Below, piece by piece: positions 43,901 through 53,133 of a DNA stretch of 54,773 nucleotides. The notes below the pieces were generated by a model that saw only the letters and a list, made by a program, of their open reading frames with translations, searched no databases and was not told the origin of the DNA. The stretch is from an uncultured bacterium (GTDB lineage: Bacteria; Desulfobacterota; Binatia; HRBIN30; CADEER01): assembly GCA_902826395.1 (NCBI GenBank), contig CADEER010000019.1, forward strand, positions 3,829 to 58,601, read 5' to 3'. A program made the translations under genes and the position numbers. The number at the start of each line of letters is the position of its first letter. Position 1 is the first letter of the stretch.

Positions 43901-46318
43901 TCAGCCCTCGGCCGGCGACCCCGTCTCCAGGCGGTCGCCGCCGCGCTCCCAGAAGCGCACCTGCTCGGCCCGATAGCCGCCGATCGCGACGCGCACGCGC
44001 AAGGCGTGCTCGTCGCGATCGACACCGTCGAGGGCCAGCGACACCGCATGCAGGCGGATGACGGCGCGCCGCTCGGCGTCGATCTCGATGGAGAGGTGAC
44101 GCAGACCGCCGGCGTCGCCGGATGGATCATCGAACGCGTAAACGCCGCCGGCTGCGGCGGCAGCCAACCCGCTCTCGAACACCGCCGCGAAAATCTCGCC
44201 GCCGTCGGCGAGGCTCACCTCGATCGCGTCGGCGCCCGGGTCGACTTCGTCCGGTAGACGCCCGATCGCCATCGACAGCTCGATCGCGTCGCCGGCGGGG
44301 TCGAAGGCGATGGCGCCGTCGACACGGCCGATCGCCTCGGGCCGATACCAGATCGGCGAGCTCCAGGCGCGCTCCTGCACGGTGCGCTCGCGAAACGGAT
44401 CGTCGCTCTCGGTATCGCAGCAGGCGGCGTAGGCAGCACCGGCCGCCTCGGCCTGCTGACGGCAGTCCTCGGCGAACGGGTCGACGCCCTGGCTCCGGCA
44501 CACCACGGTGCTCCAGCGACAGGTCGGGCTCTCGAGCAGGCGGGCGTAGTAGAAAGCGCGCGCCGCCGGGTCGAACTCCGCATCCTCCCAGATCGCGCAG
44601 AGGCTGTTCAGACCCGGTCGCGCCGGACCGCAGGTGCGCGGATCCACGGCCGTGTCGGCGGGCTGACCGGCGACGTCGAACACGCGCTCGCGCGCTCTCC
44701 CTTGCGCGTCGACCCATGCTTTGACGATCTGCACCCGCTGCAGGTCGGTGCCCGGTGCGCCATCGCTGCCGGGGTCCTTGAAAGCCAGCACGGCGAAGCG
44801 CGGCCGCGCGACGCCGTCGTCGCCCCCCACCTCGCCGCCCATCGGCGTGCCCGTGCGGTAGGCGCGCCGCACGAAGTCCGCGTCGTTGCAGTCGAGATCG
44901 GTCAGCTCACCGCCGAAGAAGCGCAGCGTCGGTCGCGTGCCGCTGGTGGCGTAGGTCTCGCGCCGACGCAGCGCCGCGAACAGCGCGTCGCGCGAGTTCT
45001 CCTCCGCCCACACCACCGCCAGGCCGCCCGGGTTGTTGCGGACGTTGTCGCCGATCAATCGCTCCGGCGTCGCGTCGTCGCTGCCCTGTGCACCCTCCCA
45101 CTCGAGCTCATCGACGTTGCCCGGCGTCGCGTCGTGCGTATCGCTGCTGCCGATGAAACCCATCTTGAACGGGTTGACGCCCAGCGTTTCCTCGAACACC
45201 AGTCCGTCGGCGAGCGCGTTGCGCACCATGTTGCGCCGCGGGTACTGGTCGATCGGCGGCGGCGGCGTGCCGGGCAGCTCGTGCGCGCCGAGCAACTGCT
45301 CGAAGGCGCAGAGCTCGTCCTCGGTGCCGACGCCGGCGCCGGCCAGCCGGTCGAACCGGCACTCCGAGGAGCCCTTGTGCTGAAACATCTCGACCAGCGG
45401 CTCGCGGTCCTGGCGCCGCTGCGCGTCCGCGGCGTCCAGTGGATCGAAGAACTGCTCGCCGCCGCTCAGATTGGAGTTGTGCGGAATGATCACCGCGTCG
45501 CAGCCGGTGCCGGCGTCGAGACACTCGCCTTCGATCGCCGTCCACAAGCCCTGCGGAAACCCGCCGGCGTCGGTCTCGAGCTGGCTCGCCGGGAGCGCCG
45601 GCACGACGGCGTTGCGGAAGATGACGTTGCGATGCCGGTGGCGCCCGAGCAGGCTCGCGGTGTTTTCGTAGCCGACGAAAGTCGTGAATCGGCAGGCGGC
45701 GGTGCGGTCGTACGCTTCTTCAGCCGCGAGCTGGATGTCCCCCCACACCGACGCGGCCGCGAGGTCGCAGTCCTGTGCCTCGCGATCACAGAACGGCAGC
45801 GAGGGCGGCGGATTGGGGACACCGGCCGGGAACAACCACGCGACGGTGATCGAGAAGCGATCGCTCGGATCCTCGCTCTGGCGCAACAGCCGGCACTCCT
45901 CGATGTCGTAGACCGGCGATTGCGGATCCGAGCACAGCCGCACCTCGCCCAGCCACTCCGCGTGATCGGTCACTGCCGCGAAATCGAGCGGCCGATCGAT
46001 GCGCGCGCTGCGCGTCGGCAGCTCGTCGGCGTCGGACAGCGCGATGGCACTGCCGGTGGCGAACGCGTACGCGTCGCGCGGCTCGCTGCGCGTGCCGAAG
46101 ATCGACGCGTCCGCCGAGTACGACGTGTGGACGTGCAGATCGCCGAAGTGCGGGCGCCGCAGCAGGTCGAACTCCGCACAGTCGGCGCGCTCCTCGCTGC
46201 GCTGCCACGGCGCCGCCCCGACATCACCGCCGTTCGACGCGTCGCCGCCGCCGTCGCTGCAGCCCAGCAGCGCCGCAAGCAGGGCCAGAACCTTGCGGCG
46301 TTTTCCCCCCATCGCCAT
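43901..46318 (-). CDS. DUF3604-family lipoprotein (PHP-like metal-dependent phosphoesterase fold)
   Basis: 805-residue protein with a lipoprotein signal (LALLAALLGC, Cys20). PHP-type metal motifs are FGDLHVHTSYSADA (H62, H64), FAAVTDHAEW, VIIPHNSNLSGG and GSSDTHDATPG. Long members of this family occur in diverse environmental bacteria; activity is unproven. The start is ATG 46318 (an ATG at 46312 is also possible); the frame extends upstream without a signal peptide. It is 56 nt after the RND transporter gene. Confidence 0.85.
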   Translation of the reverse strand: MAMGGKRRKVLALLAALLGCSDGGGDASNGGDVGAAPWQRSEERADCAEFDLLRRPHFGDLHVHTSYSADASIFGTRSEPRDAYAFATGSAIALSDADELPTRSARIDRPLDFAAVTDHAEWLGEVRLCSDPQSPVYDIEECRLLRQSEDPSDRFSITVAWLFPAGVPNPPPSLPFCDREAQDCDLAAASVWGDIQLAAEEAYDRTAACRFTTFVGYENTASLLGRHRHRNVIFRNAVVPALPASQLETDAGGFPQGLWTAIEGECLDAGTGCDAVIIPHNSNLSGGEQFFDPLDAADAQRRQDREPLVEMFQHKGSSECRFDRLAGAGVGTEDELCAFEQLLGAHELPGTPPPPIDQYPRRNMVRNALADGLVFEETLGVNPFKMGFIGSSDTHDATPGNVDELEWEGAQGSDDATPERLIGDNVRNNPGGLAVVWAEENSRDALFAALRRRETYATSGTRPTLRFFGGELTDLDCNDADFVRRAYRTGTPMGGEVGGDDGVARPRFAVLAFKDPGSDGAPGTDLQRVQIVKAWVDAQGRARERVFDVAGQPADTAVDPRTCGPARPGLNSLCAIWEDAEFDPAARAFYYARLLESPTCRWSTVVCRSQGVDPFAEDCRQQAEAAGAAYAACCDTESDDPFRERTVQERAWSSPIWYRPEAIGRVDGAIAFDPAGDAIELSMAIGRLPDEVDPGADAIEVSLADGGEIFAAVFESGLAAAAAGGVYAFDDPSGDAGGLRHLSIEIDAERRAVIRLHAVSLALDGVDRDEHALRVRVAIGGYRAEQVRFWERGGDRLETGSPAEG

Positions 46319-46374
46319 GGCCCCAGACGCTAGCGCCGATCCGCGGAGAAAGCACGGCCGCGTCGCGCCCGCCG

Positions 46375-48702
46375 TCAACGGCGCGCCGTCAAGGCCGGCA
46401 ACACGAAGAGGGCGGCCAACAGCGCCACCAGCACGGCGATCGAAGAGATGATGCCGAAGCTGGCAATGCTGTGCCACGTCGACAAGCTCAGCGTCGCAAA
46501 GCCGACCGCGAGCGCGACCGATGTCGTCACCACGGCGCGCCCGGTGCGCAGCAGCGCCCGCCGCGTCGCACTTCGCGTCCCGTGCCCGACCCGTCGCGCG
46601 TGCCGGTAGACGGCCAACAGGTGGATCGCGTCATCGACCGCCAGGCCAAGGACGACCGACGCCACCATGGCGCTGCCGACGTCGAGGGCGATACCGAGCC
46701 AGCCCATCACTCCGAGCGTGACGACGACCGGCAGCAGCGTCGGCACCATCGCCACGGCGCCGAGGCGCAGCGAGCGGAAGAACACCGCCACCAGCCCGAA
46801 CACCGCGACTGCCGCCATCGCGAAACTCTCGAGCTGCGTCGTGCGAATCGCGTCGATCATTCGGCTCACCACCGGCACCGGCCCGGTGATCACGGCCGAC
46901 CACCCCGCTGGCAACTCGGAGTCGACGATCCGCTGCACCGCGACCAGCAACTCGCGCAACTGTTCCTGCGGCAGCTTGGCCGACTCGACGGAGATCCGCA
47001 GCGCCGGCCGCTCGCTGTCGACCAGATCGTCGGTGACCGCCGGATCGCGGCTGCGCAGCAGGCGATACACCGAGGACGGACGCCCCTTTTCATCTTCGCC
47101 GCCGGCAGTGGACGGCAGCGGTAGCTCGTCGCGGTGCAGCAGGCGATTCAAGTGGCGCAGGACGTCGACGATCGACAGCGAGCGGCCGAGGCCCTCGATC
47201 GCCGAGAGTCGTTGCTGGATACGGTCGGCGGCGGCGAATCCCTCGACCGGGATGCCGGCGCTGCCGGCCGGTGCTTGTAGAGCGATCTCGAGAGTGTCGG
47301 GCGCGCGCAATTGCCGGCTCGTCGCCGCCGCCCAGCGCACGACGTCACTGCCTTCGCCGTACAGATCCTCGAAGCTGGCATCGACTCGCAAGTCGCGGGC
47401 GCCGACCGTTCCCAGCAAGCCGGCCAGTACGGCGGCGGCGAGGATCCAGGGCCGCGCTCGCCCGGTCGCGAACCTTGCCACGACGCGCAACAGAACACTC
47501 CAGCGCCGGCTTCGGCCGCCGGTCGCAAACCAGGCTGCCGGCAGCCGGCAAACCAACAGAGGCAGCACGGTGAAAGTGGTGACCAGCGACGCGAACACCC
47601 CGACCGCCGCGATGACGCCAAAGCGCGCGATGCTCTCCAGATCGCTGACCGCCAGCGAGCCGAAGCCGGCGATCGTGGTGAAGGACGTCATCGCGCAGGC
47701 CGCGCCGACATCCGCCGCCGCGCCCCGCATGGCGGGGTCGCCGCTCGCCGCCGCGTTGCAAGCCATCGCGGCATCGCCGCGCGCAGCCGCGGAGCGCGCC
47801 GCGAAGCGACCCAGCAGATGGATCGCGTCGCAGACACCGACCACCAGAATCAACGGCGGCAGCACCTGGGTCAGACTGTTTTGCGACCAACCGAGCCAGC
47901 CCATCAGGCCGAGACTCCACACCAGCGCCAGACCGACACTCAGCAGAGCCGCCACGGCCGCCGCCGGCGCGCCGAACAACACCATCAGCGCAACGGCGAT
48001 CAGCGCCACCATCAGCGGGATGATGCGGCGCGTGCTGTCGGCGAGATCGGCGCCGGCGACGACGAATTCGACCGGTCCGCCGACAAACGAGAACGCGAAG
48101 CCGCGCTCCTCCCAGGGCCGCACCGCGGCGCGCAACGCTGCGAAGGCGCTCTCGGCGGTCGCGCTCGCCGAGTCGCGCAGGTGCAGAATGATCGCGCCGC
48201 TGCGGCCGTCTTCGGAGACCAGGCGCCGCACCCACGTCGGATCGGCAAGCGCCTGCCGGCGAAGCTGATCGACGTCGGCCGCTACCTTGCCGTCGTCGGT
48301 CAACGTCCGCGACGTCGGCAGGCCGATCAGCGGCCGCACCAGGATCGGCGCGTCCGCCGGTGTCTCGGAGCGCAGGATCGTCTGCTCGGTCGACAAGCTC
48401 GCCGCGACGTCCGCCGCCATCGCCAGCGACGCATCGTCGAGCGCGCTGGCGCAAGCACCGCCGCTCTCGCACGACCACACGGCGAGCAGCGGCAGGCCGC
48501 CGCCGAAGCGCTCGACGAAAGCGTCGAAGTCGACGACCGCCGGATGTCGGCTACCGAGAAAAGCGCGATAGCCGACCGCCGTGTCGAGGCGCAGGAGGCC
48601 CAGTACCGCGACCGCCGTTACCCCGGTCGCGAGCAACGCCGCCGGCCATCGCCAGCGCAACGCTGCATTCGTCCACGCGGCGGGTTCGAGCCAGCTCCTC
48701 AT
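46375..48702 (-). CDS. RND/MMPL-family transporter
   Basis: 775-residue protein with a duplicated 6-helix pattern: one N-terminal helix (about 20-40), periplasmic loop, five membrane helices (about 205-405, with VVGVCDAIHLLGRFAAR), a second periplasmic loop (about 425-595) and five more helices (about 600-770, with VVLGLAVDDAIHLLAVYRHA). The AVDDAIH motif is typical of MMPL and hopanoid-transporter-like RND proteins. Substrate unknown, perhaps lipid. I start at ATG 48702; a TTG ten codons upstream is possible. It follows uppP by 43 nt. Confidence 0.88.
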   Translation of the reverse strand: MRSWLEPAAWTNAALRWRWPAALLATGVTAVAVLGLLRLDTAVGYRAFLGSRHPAVVDFDAFVERFGGGLPLLAVWSCESGGACASALDDASLAMAADVAASLSTEQTILRSETPADAPILVRPLIGLPTSRTLTDDGKVAADVDQLRRQALADPTWVRRLVSEDGRSGAIILHLRDSASATAESAFAALRAAVRPWEERGFAFSFVGGPVEFVVAGADLADSTRRIIPLMVALIAVALMVLFGAPAAAVAALLSVGLALVWSLGLMGWLGWSQNSLTQVLPPLILVVGVCDAIHLLGRFAARSAAARGDAAMACNAAASGDPAMRGAAADVGAACAMTSFTTIAGFGSLAVSDLESIARFGVIAAVGVFASLVTTFTVLPLLVCRLPAAWFATGGRSRRWSVLLRVVARFATGRARPWILAAAVLAGLLGTVGARDLRVDASFEDLYGEGSDVVRWAAATSRQLRAPDTLEIALQAPAGSAGIPVEGFAAADRIQQRLSAIEGLGRSLSIVDVLRHLNRLLHRDELPLPSTAGGEDEKGRPSSVYRLLRSRDPAVTDDLVDSERPALRISVESAKLPQEQLRELLVAVQRIVDSELPAGWSAVITGPVPVVSRMIDAIRTTQLESFAMAAVAVFGLVAVFFRSLRLGAVAMVPTLLPVVVTLGVMGWLGIALDVGSAMVASVVLGLAVDDAIHLLAVYRHARRVGHGTRSATRRALLRTGRAVVTTSVALAVGFATLSLSTWHSIASFGIISSIAVLVALLAALFVLPALTARR

Positions 48703-48745
48703 TTCGCGCTGTCCGCTCGCCCGCCCCGTCAACAGTGGCGCCGAT

Positions 48746-49555
48746 TCAGAACAGCGCCGTCAGCATCGCCAGCAGCCCGACCGGCCACACGTAGTACGCG
48801 AAGCGGAAGAAGTGGCGATCGCGTACCAGTGCGATGAGCAGATGGACGGCGCTGAAGCCGAACACCGCGGCGACCAGCATGCCGGCGAGGTAGGGTCCGA
48901 GCGGCAAACTCGCCAGCGATTGCTCCTGCAGCGCCTCGACTCCTTTGAGCAGCGTCGCGCCGGCGATCGCCGGAATCGACATGAGCAGCGAGTACTTCGC
49001 CGCCAGCGACCGGTCGATGCCGAGCAGCAGGGCGACGACGATCGTCATCGCCGAGCGCGACAGTCCGGGCAGCACCGCCAGGCCCTGCGCGACGCCGATC
49101 AGCAGCGCATCGCGGTTGGTCATCTCGGCGATGCCGCGATGCGAATCACGGTCGCGTCCCAGCCACAACATCGCGCCGGTGGCGATCAACATCAGGCCGG
49201 CGAACGGCGGCGTCGATAGCGCGTCTACCGCGTACTTCTCCATCAAGAGCCCGATGATTCCGGTCGGAATGTTGGCGAGCAGGATCAGCCAGACCGTCTT
49301 GGCCTCGTACCCAGCAAAGGGCGGTGTCGTACCGGGGTGGCCGAACAGGCCGCGAACCAGCTCGACCAGCTCGCGGCGGAAGTACACCGCGACTGCCGCC
49401 ATCGTCGCCGTGTGCAGGAGCACAATGAAGAGCAGATCGGACTCGTGCTGGCCGAACCACGCCTGAGCCAGCACCAGATGTCCGTCGGACGAGATCGGCA
49501 GGAACTCGGTGAGCGCCTGCACGAGTCCGAGAACGATCGCTTCGAAGTAACTCAT
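48746..49555 (-). CDS. uppP: Undecaprenyl-diphosphatase UppP (BacA)
   Basis: Integral membrane phosphatase that regenerates the lipid carrier for peptidoglycan and surface polysaccharides. Motif 1 QALTEFLPISSDGH fits the family (E/Q)xxxE pattern with the conserved His, and motif 2 PGLSRSAMT fits PGxSRSxxT. 269 residues with eight hydrophobic segments is normal. It lies 49 nt after rfbD; its start has no Shine-Dalgarno sequence and follows a C-rich tract. Confidence 0.94.
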   Translation of the reverse strand: MSYFEAIVLGLVQALTEFLPISSDGHLVLAQAWFGQHESDLLFIVLLHTATMAAVAVYFRRELVELVRGLFGHPGTTPPFAGYEAKTVWLILLANIPTGIIGLLMEKYAVDALSTPPFAGLMLIATGAMLWLGRDRDSHRGIAEMTNRDALLIGVAQGLAVLPGLSRSAMTIVVALLLGIDRSLAAKYSLLMSIPAIAGATLLKGVEALQEQSLASLPLGPYLAGMLVAAVFGFSAVHLLIALVRDRHFFRFAYYVWPVGLLAMLTALF

Positions 49556-49560
49556 TTTCA

Positions 49561-49591
49561 GGGTCCAGGGGTCAGGGGGCGGGGGTCAGGG
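49561..49591. repeat. G-rich tract with five G-runs
   Basis: Five runs of 3-5 G (49561-49563, 49568-49571, 49575-49579, 49581-49585, 49589-49591) separated by TCCA, TCA, C and TCA on the plus strand, which is the template strand of the rfb-uppP run. It matches a G-quadruplex-forming pattern and also resembles a short GGGGTCA repeat. It starts 6 nt upstream of the uppP start codon. Confidence 0.7.
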
Positions 49592-49604
49592 ATTACGAGG
49601 GACT

Positions 49605-50450
49605 TCATCTCTCATCAGCCGGTTTGGCGGCGGCGAACTCTCGCACGCCTTCGCGCCAGTCGGGGAGCTCGATGCGCGGCTGCTGCAATGTTCCAAGCAC
49701 GGAATAGCGCGGCCGTTCGGCGGGGCGCGGAAAGTCGGCGGTCGACACCGGGATGACCGGCGTGGTGAGGCCTCGCGCCTCGAACAAGGCGACGGCGAAG
49801 TCGTACCAGCTCGCCGCGCCGCCGTTGACGATGTGGTAGGTGCCGAAAGCCCGGCTCGGCAGGAGCTGCGCGATGCCAGCAGCGAGGTGCGGCACGTAGG
49901 TCGGGCTGCCGTACTGGTCGCTCACCACCCGCACTTCGTCGCGCTCGCCGCCGAGGCGGAGGATCGTGTTGGCGAAATTCTGGCCGTCCGCACAGTACAG
50001 CCACGCCGTGCGGACGATGTAGTGGCGCGGATTGAGATCGCGCACCGCCTTCTCGCCCGCCAGCTTGCTGTTGCCGTAGACGGTGCGCGGATTGGGCGGA
50101 TCGAACTCGTGATACGGGCGCGTCGCGCGGCCGTCGAAGACGTAGTCGGTCGACACGTGCAGGAGCGGGATCCCCGCCGCCGCCGTCGCCAGCGCCAGGT
50201 TGCGCGGTCCGAGCGCGTTGCCGGCGTACGCACCTTCGGCATCCGTCTCGGCGGCATCGACCGCGTTGTACGCAGCGGCATTGATCACCAACTCCGGCCG
50301 CACCTGCTCGATCGCCGCCCGCACCGCGTCGAGATCGGAGATGTCGAGCTCGCCGCGCGTCCGCGGCGCCAACTCGCAATCGACGAGCACCGACTGCAGA
50401 GCGCGTCCGAGCTGGCCGCCGGCGCCCGCGATGAGGACCTTTGACGGCAC
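49605..50450 (-). CDS. rfbD: dTDP-4-dehydrorhamnose reductase RfbD
   Basis: Last step of dTDP-L-rhamnose synthesis, an NAD(P)H-dependent SDR enzyme. Marks are VLIAGAGGQLGRAL, LVINAAAYNAVDAAE, LLHVSTDYVFDG with YGNSKLAGE (YxxxK), and SDQYGSPTYVPHLA. 281 residues is normal. It starts 3 nt after rfbC. Confidence 0.96.
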   Translation of the reverse strand: MPSKVLIAGAGGQLGRALQSVLVDCELAPRTRGELDISDLDAVRAAIEQVRPELVINAAAYNAVDAAETDAEGAYAGNALGPRNLALATAAAGIPLLHVSTDYVFDGRATRPYHEFDPPNPRTVYGNSKLAGEKAVRDLNPRHYIVRTAWLYCADGQNFANTILRLGGERDEVRVVSDQYGSPTYVPHLAAGIAQLLPSRAFGTYHIVNGGAASWYDFAVALFEARGLTTPVIPVSTADFPRPAERPRYSVLGTLQQPRIELPDWREGVREFAAAKPADER

Positions 50451-50453
50451 GAG

Positions 50454-51011
50454 CTACCCTTGGCCGTACGCGGGAAGGCGATCGGCGACGTCGGCGAGCA
50501 ACGGCGCGTCGCGGTCCTTGGCGGAGAGGTTCGGATCGCGCAGCGGCCACTCGATGCCAATCGCCGGATCGTCCCAGCGCACCGAGATCTCGTCTTCGCG
50601 CGCGTACAGGCTGGTGCACTTGTACGAGACGTCGGCGAGGTCGCTGAGCACGCAAAAGCCGTGCAGCAGTCCCGGCGGAACGTACAACTGCTTGAAGTTG
50701 TCGCCGGACAGGACGATGCCGAACCAGCGTCCGAAGGTCGGCGAACCGCGCCGCGAGTCGACGGCGACGTCGAAGATCTCCCCGGCGATGGCGCGCACCA
50801 GCTTGCCCTGCGGCTGGCGGCACTGGATGTGCAAGCCGCGCAAGATACCGCGACTCGACCGCGAGTGATTGTCCTGCACGAAGGCGGCGTCGATGCCGCC
50901 GGCGGCGTACTTGCCGGAGTGAAACACCTCGAGAAAGAAGCCGCGGTCGTCGCGGTGCACGTCCGGCTCGACGACGATCACCCCCGGCAGCTCGGTCGGC
51001 GTGAACTTCAC
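50454..51011 (-). CDS. rfbC: dTDP-4-dehydrorhamnose 3,5-epimerase RfbC
   Basis: Cupin-fold epimerase, third step of dTDP-L-rhamnose synthesis. Marks are RGFFLEVFH, FVQDNHSRSSRGILRGLH (catalytic His region), GEIFDVAVDSRRGSPTFG, YVPPGLLHGFCVLSD and DPAIGIEWPL. The start is GTG at 51009-51011, placed by homology since the family begins just there; AAGG lies in the rfbA stop region. 185 residues is standard. It begins 5 nt after rfbA. Confidence 0.95.
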   Translation of the reverse strand: MKFTPTELPGVIVVEPDVHRDDRGFFLEVFHSGKYAAGGIDAAFVQDNHSRSSRGILRGLHIQCRQPQGKLVRAIAGEIFDVAVDSRRGSPTFGRWFGIVLSGDNFKQLYVPPGLLHGFCVLSDLADVSYKCTSLYAREDEISVRWDDPAIGIEWPLRDPNLSAKDRDAPLLADVADRLPAYGQG

Positions 51012-51016
51012 GGCCT

Positions 51017-51895
51017 TCAGAATTCCTGCTCGAGAACCCGCTTGAGGTACTCGCCGTAGCCGGTCTTGGCGAGCGGCTCGACCAGGCGCGCCGCCTGCGC
51101 CGCATCGATGTAGCCCATGCGCAGCGCGATCTCCTCCAGGCACGCGACCTTGAGTCCCTGTCGCTCTTCGATCGCCTGGATGAAGTTCGAAGCCTGCAGC
51201 AGCGATTCGTGCGTCCCGGTGTCGAGCCATGCGAAACCGCGCCCCAGCTTTTCGACCGAGAGCTCGCCGCGCTCGAGATAGACGAGATTGACGTCGGTGA
51301 TTTCCAACTCGCCGCGCGGCGACGGCTTCAGCGAGCGCGCGATGTCGACCACCTGATGATCGTAGAAGTAGAGGCCGGTCACCGCGTACGACGAACGCGG
51401 CTGCAGCGGCTTCTCGACGAGGTTGATCGCCCTGCCCTGCTTGTCGAACTCGACGACGCCGTAGCGCTCCGGATCGCGCACCCAGTAGCCGTACACGGTC
51501 GCGCCCGAAGCGCGCTCGCCGGAGCGCCGCAACACCTCCGGCAAGCCGTGGCCGTAAAAGATGTTGTCGCCGAGGGCCAGGGTCACCGGTTGTCCATCGA
51601 TGAAATCGGCGCCGATCAGAAAGGCTTGCGCAATTCCCTCGGGCGCCGCCTGCTCGGCGTATTTGATGCTGATCCCCAACTCGTCACCGGAGCCGAGGAC
51701 GCGCTCGTAGCAGTCGCGATCCTGCGGCGTGGTGATGACCAGGATATCGCGGATCCCCGCCAGCATCAGCGTCGACAGCGGATAGTAGACCATCGGCTTG
51801 TCGTAGATCGGCAGCAACTGCTTGCTCATGCCGCGCGTCAGCGGGTAGAGCCGCGTCCCGGCGCCGCCGGCGAGGACGATCCCCTTCCTCTGCAT
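51017..51895 (-). CDS. rfbA: Glucose-1-phosphate thymidylyltransferase RfbA
   Basis: First step of dTDP-L-rhamnose synthesis. Marks are [24 protein letters not shown] region, [49 protein letters not shown] and [17 protein letters not shown] use the ATG at 51893-51895 with AAGGTGG upstream, giving 292 residues; the ATG at 51908-51910 overlaps the rfbB stop (ATGA) and adds five residues. Confidence 0.96.
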   Translation of the reverse strand: MQRKGIVLAGGAGTRLYPLTRGMSKQLLPIYDKPMVYYPLSTLMLAGIRDILVITTPQDRDCYERVLGSGDELGISIKYAEQAAPEGIAQAFLIGADFIDGQPVTLALGDNIFYGHGLPEVLRRSGERASGATVYGYWVRDPERYGVVEFDKQGRAINLVEKPLQPRSSYAVTGLYFYDHQVVDIARSLKPSPRGELEITDVNLVYLERGELSVEKLGRGFAWLDTGTHESLLQASNFIQAIEERQGLKVACLEEIALRMGYIDAAQAARLVEPLAKTGYGEYLKRVLEQEF

Positions 51896-51906
51896 AGCCC
51901 CCACCT

Positions 51907-52983
51907 TCATCCGACCGCCGCCAGGCCGAGGCGCCGGCGGGCATCTTCGCCGCCCTGCACCGCTTCGCACCAATCGCGATTGGCCAGGTACCAATCGACC
52001 GTGGCGGCGATCCCGGTGTCGAAATCGAAGCGCGGCCACCAGCCCAGCTCGGCGGCGATCAAGCTGGCGTCGATCGCATAACGTCGGTCGTGTCCGGGCC
52101 GATCCTTCACGAATCGCTTGAGGTCTTGATAGGAGGCCGCACCGGCCTTTTTCAGGGCCGCATTGCCGGCCGCCGGGCGGATCGCCTCGAGCGCGGCGCA
52201 GATCCGGTCGACGATCTGGACGTTGGTGCGCTCGTTGTTGCCTCCGAGGTTGTACTTGGACCCGGGGCGGCCCTTCTCGAGCACGCACAGGACCCCCTCA
52301 CAGTGGTCCTCGACGTAGAGCCAGTCGCGCACGTTTCCGCCGTCGCCGTAGATAGGCAGCTCCCGGCCTTCGAGAGCGTTGAGGATCATCAGCGGGATCA
52401 GCTTCTCGGGAAACTGGTAGGGGCCGTAGTTGTTCGAACAGTTGGTGAGCAACAGCGGCAGGCCATAGGTTTCGTGGTAGGCGCGCACGAGGTGATCGGC
52501 GGCCGCCTTGCTCGCCGCGTACGGAGAGTTGGGAGCGTACGGTGTCGTCTCACTGAACGCACCCGTCGCGCCGAGGCTACCGTAGACCTCGTCGGTCGAG
52601 ACGTGCAGGAAGCGGAAGTCATCGCCCGCCCCCCCGTCGCGGTAGCGGCGCGCTCCCTCCAGCATCTCGAAGGCGCCGACGACGTTTGCCTGGATGAAAT
52701 CGCGCGGCCCGTCGATCGAGCGGTCGACATGACTCTCGGCGGCGAAGTTCACCACCCAGGCCGGCCGGTACTCCTCATAAACGCGACGCACCAGCCCGCC
52801 GTCGGCGATGTCACCGACCAACAGCTCGCAGCGTTTGGGATCGAGGCCGTGCAGACTCTCGCGATGCCCAGCGTAGGTCAGCTTGTCGACCACGACGACG
52901 CGCAGATCGGGCCGCCGCAAGGCGACGCGAACGAAATTGGAGCCGATGAACCCTGCCCCGCCGGTGACGACGACCGTGCGCAT
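51907..52983 (-). CDS. rfbB: dTDP-glucose 4,6-dehydratase RfbB
   Basis: Second step of dTDP-L-rhamnose synthesis, extended-SDR enzyme. Marks are [86 protein letters not shown] and [12 protein letters not shown]. The start ATG at 52981-52983 gives 358 residues; the open frame extends upstream without homology. It heads rfbBACD. Confidence 0.96.
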   Translation of the reverse strand: MRTVVVTGGAGFIGSNFVRVALRRPDLRVVVVDKLTYAGHRESLHGLDPKRCELLVGDIADGGLVRRVYEEYRPAWVVNFAAESHVDRSIDGPRDFIQANVVGAFEMLEGARRYRDGGAGDDFRFLHVSTDEVYGSLGATGAFSETTPYAPNSPYAASKAAADHLVRAYHETYGLPLLLTNCSNNYGPYQFPEKLIPLMILNALEGRELPIYGDGGNVRDWLYVEDHCEGVLCVLEKGRPGSKYNLGGNNERTNVQIVDRICAALEAIRPAAGNAALKKAGAASYQDLKRFVKDRPGHDRRYAIDASLIAAELGWWPRFDFDTGIAATVDWYLANRDWCEAVQGGEDARRRLGLAAVG

Positions 52984-53026
52984 CCCGTAAGCCATCCCAG
53001 CGCAGCCTGCAAAAATCAAGAATTCC

Positions 53027-53127
53027 CACCACAGAGACACAGAGACACCGAGATTTCGCAGCGAGAAAGGAGCCATGACACTCCCCCGTCTGCCGGATCA
53101 GCCCTCCGTGCCTCCGTGTCTGTGGTG
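53027..53127. repeat. Imperfect inverted repeat flanking the rfbB promoter region
   Basis: CACCACAGAGACACAGAGACACCGAG (53027-53052 region) is a near complement of 53104-53127, with one 2-nt gap and a few mismatches, enclosing about 51 nt. The left arm consists of GAGACACA repeats. It fills the gap between rfbB and the DUF4301 gene. Similar CACCACAGAG-type repeats occur between genes in many environmental genomes; the role is unknown. Confidence 0.75.
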
Positions 53128-53133
53128 AAAAAG

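Noticed and set aside
44702..46333. Plus-strand frame of over 500 codons opposite the DUF3604 gene
   Set aside because: Antisense shadow; the minus-strand protein has a lipobox and PHP motifs.
47311..48837. Plus-strand frame of about 500 codons opposite the RND transporter
   Set aside because: Antisense shadow of a clear membrane transporter.
49561..49591. G-rich tract as a ribosome site for uppP
   Set aside because: The G-rich strand is the plus strand, so the uppP mRNA reads it as C-rich.
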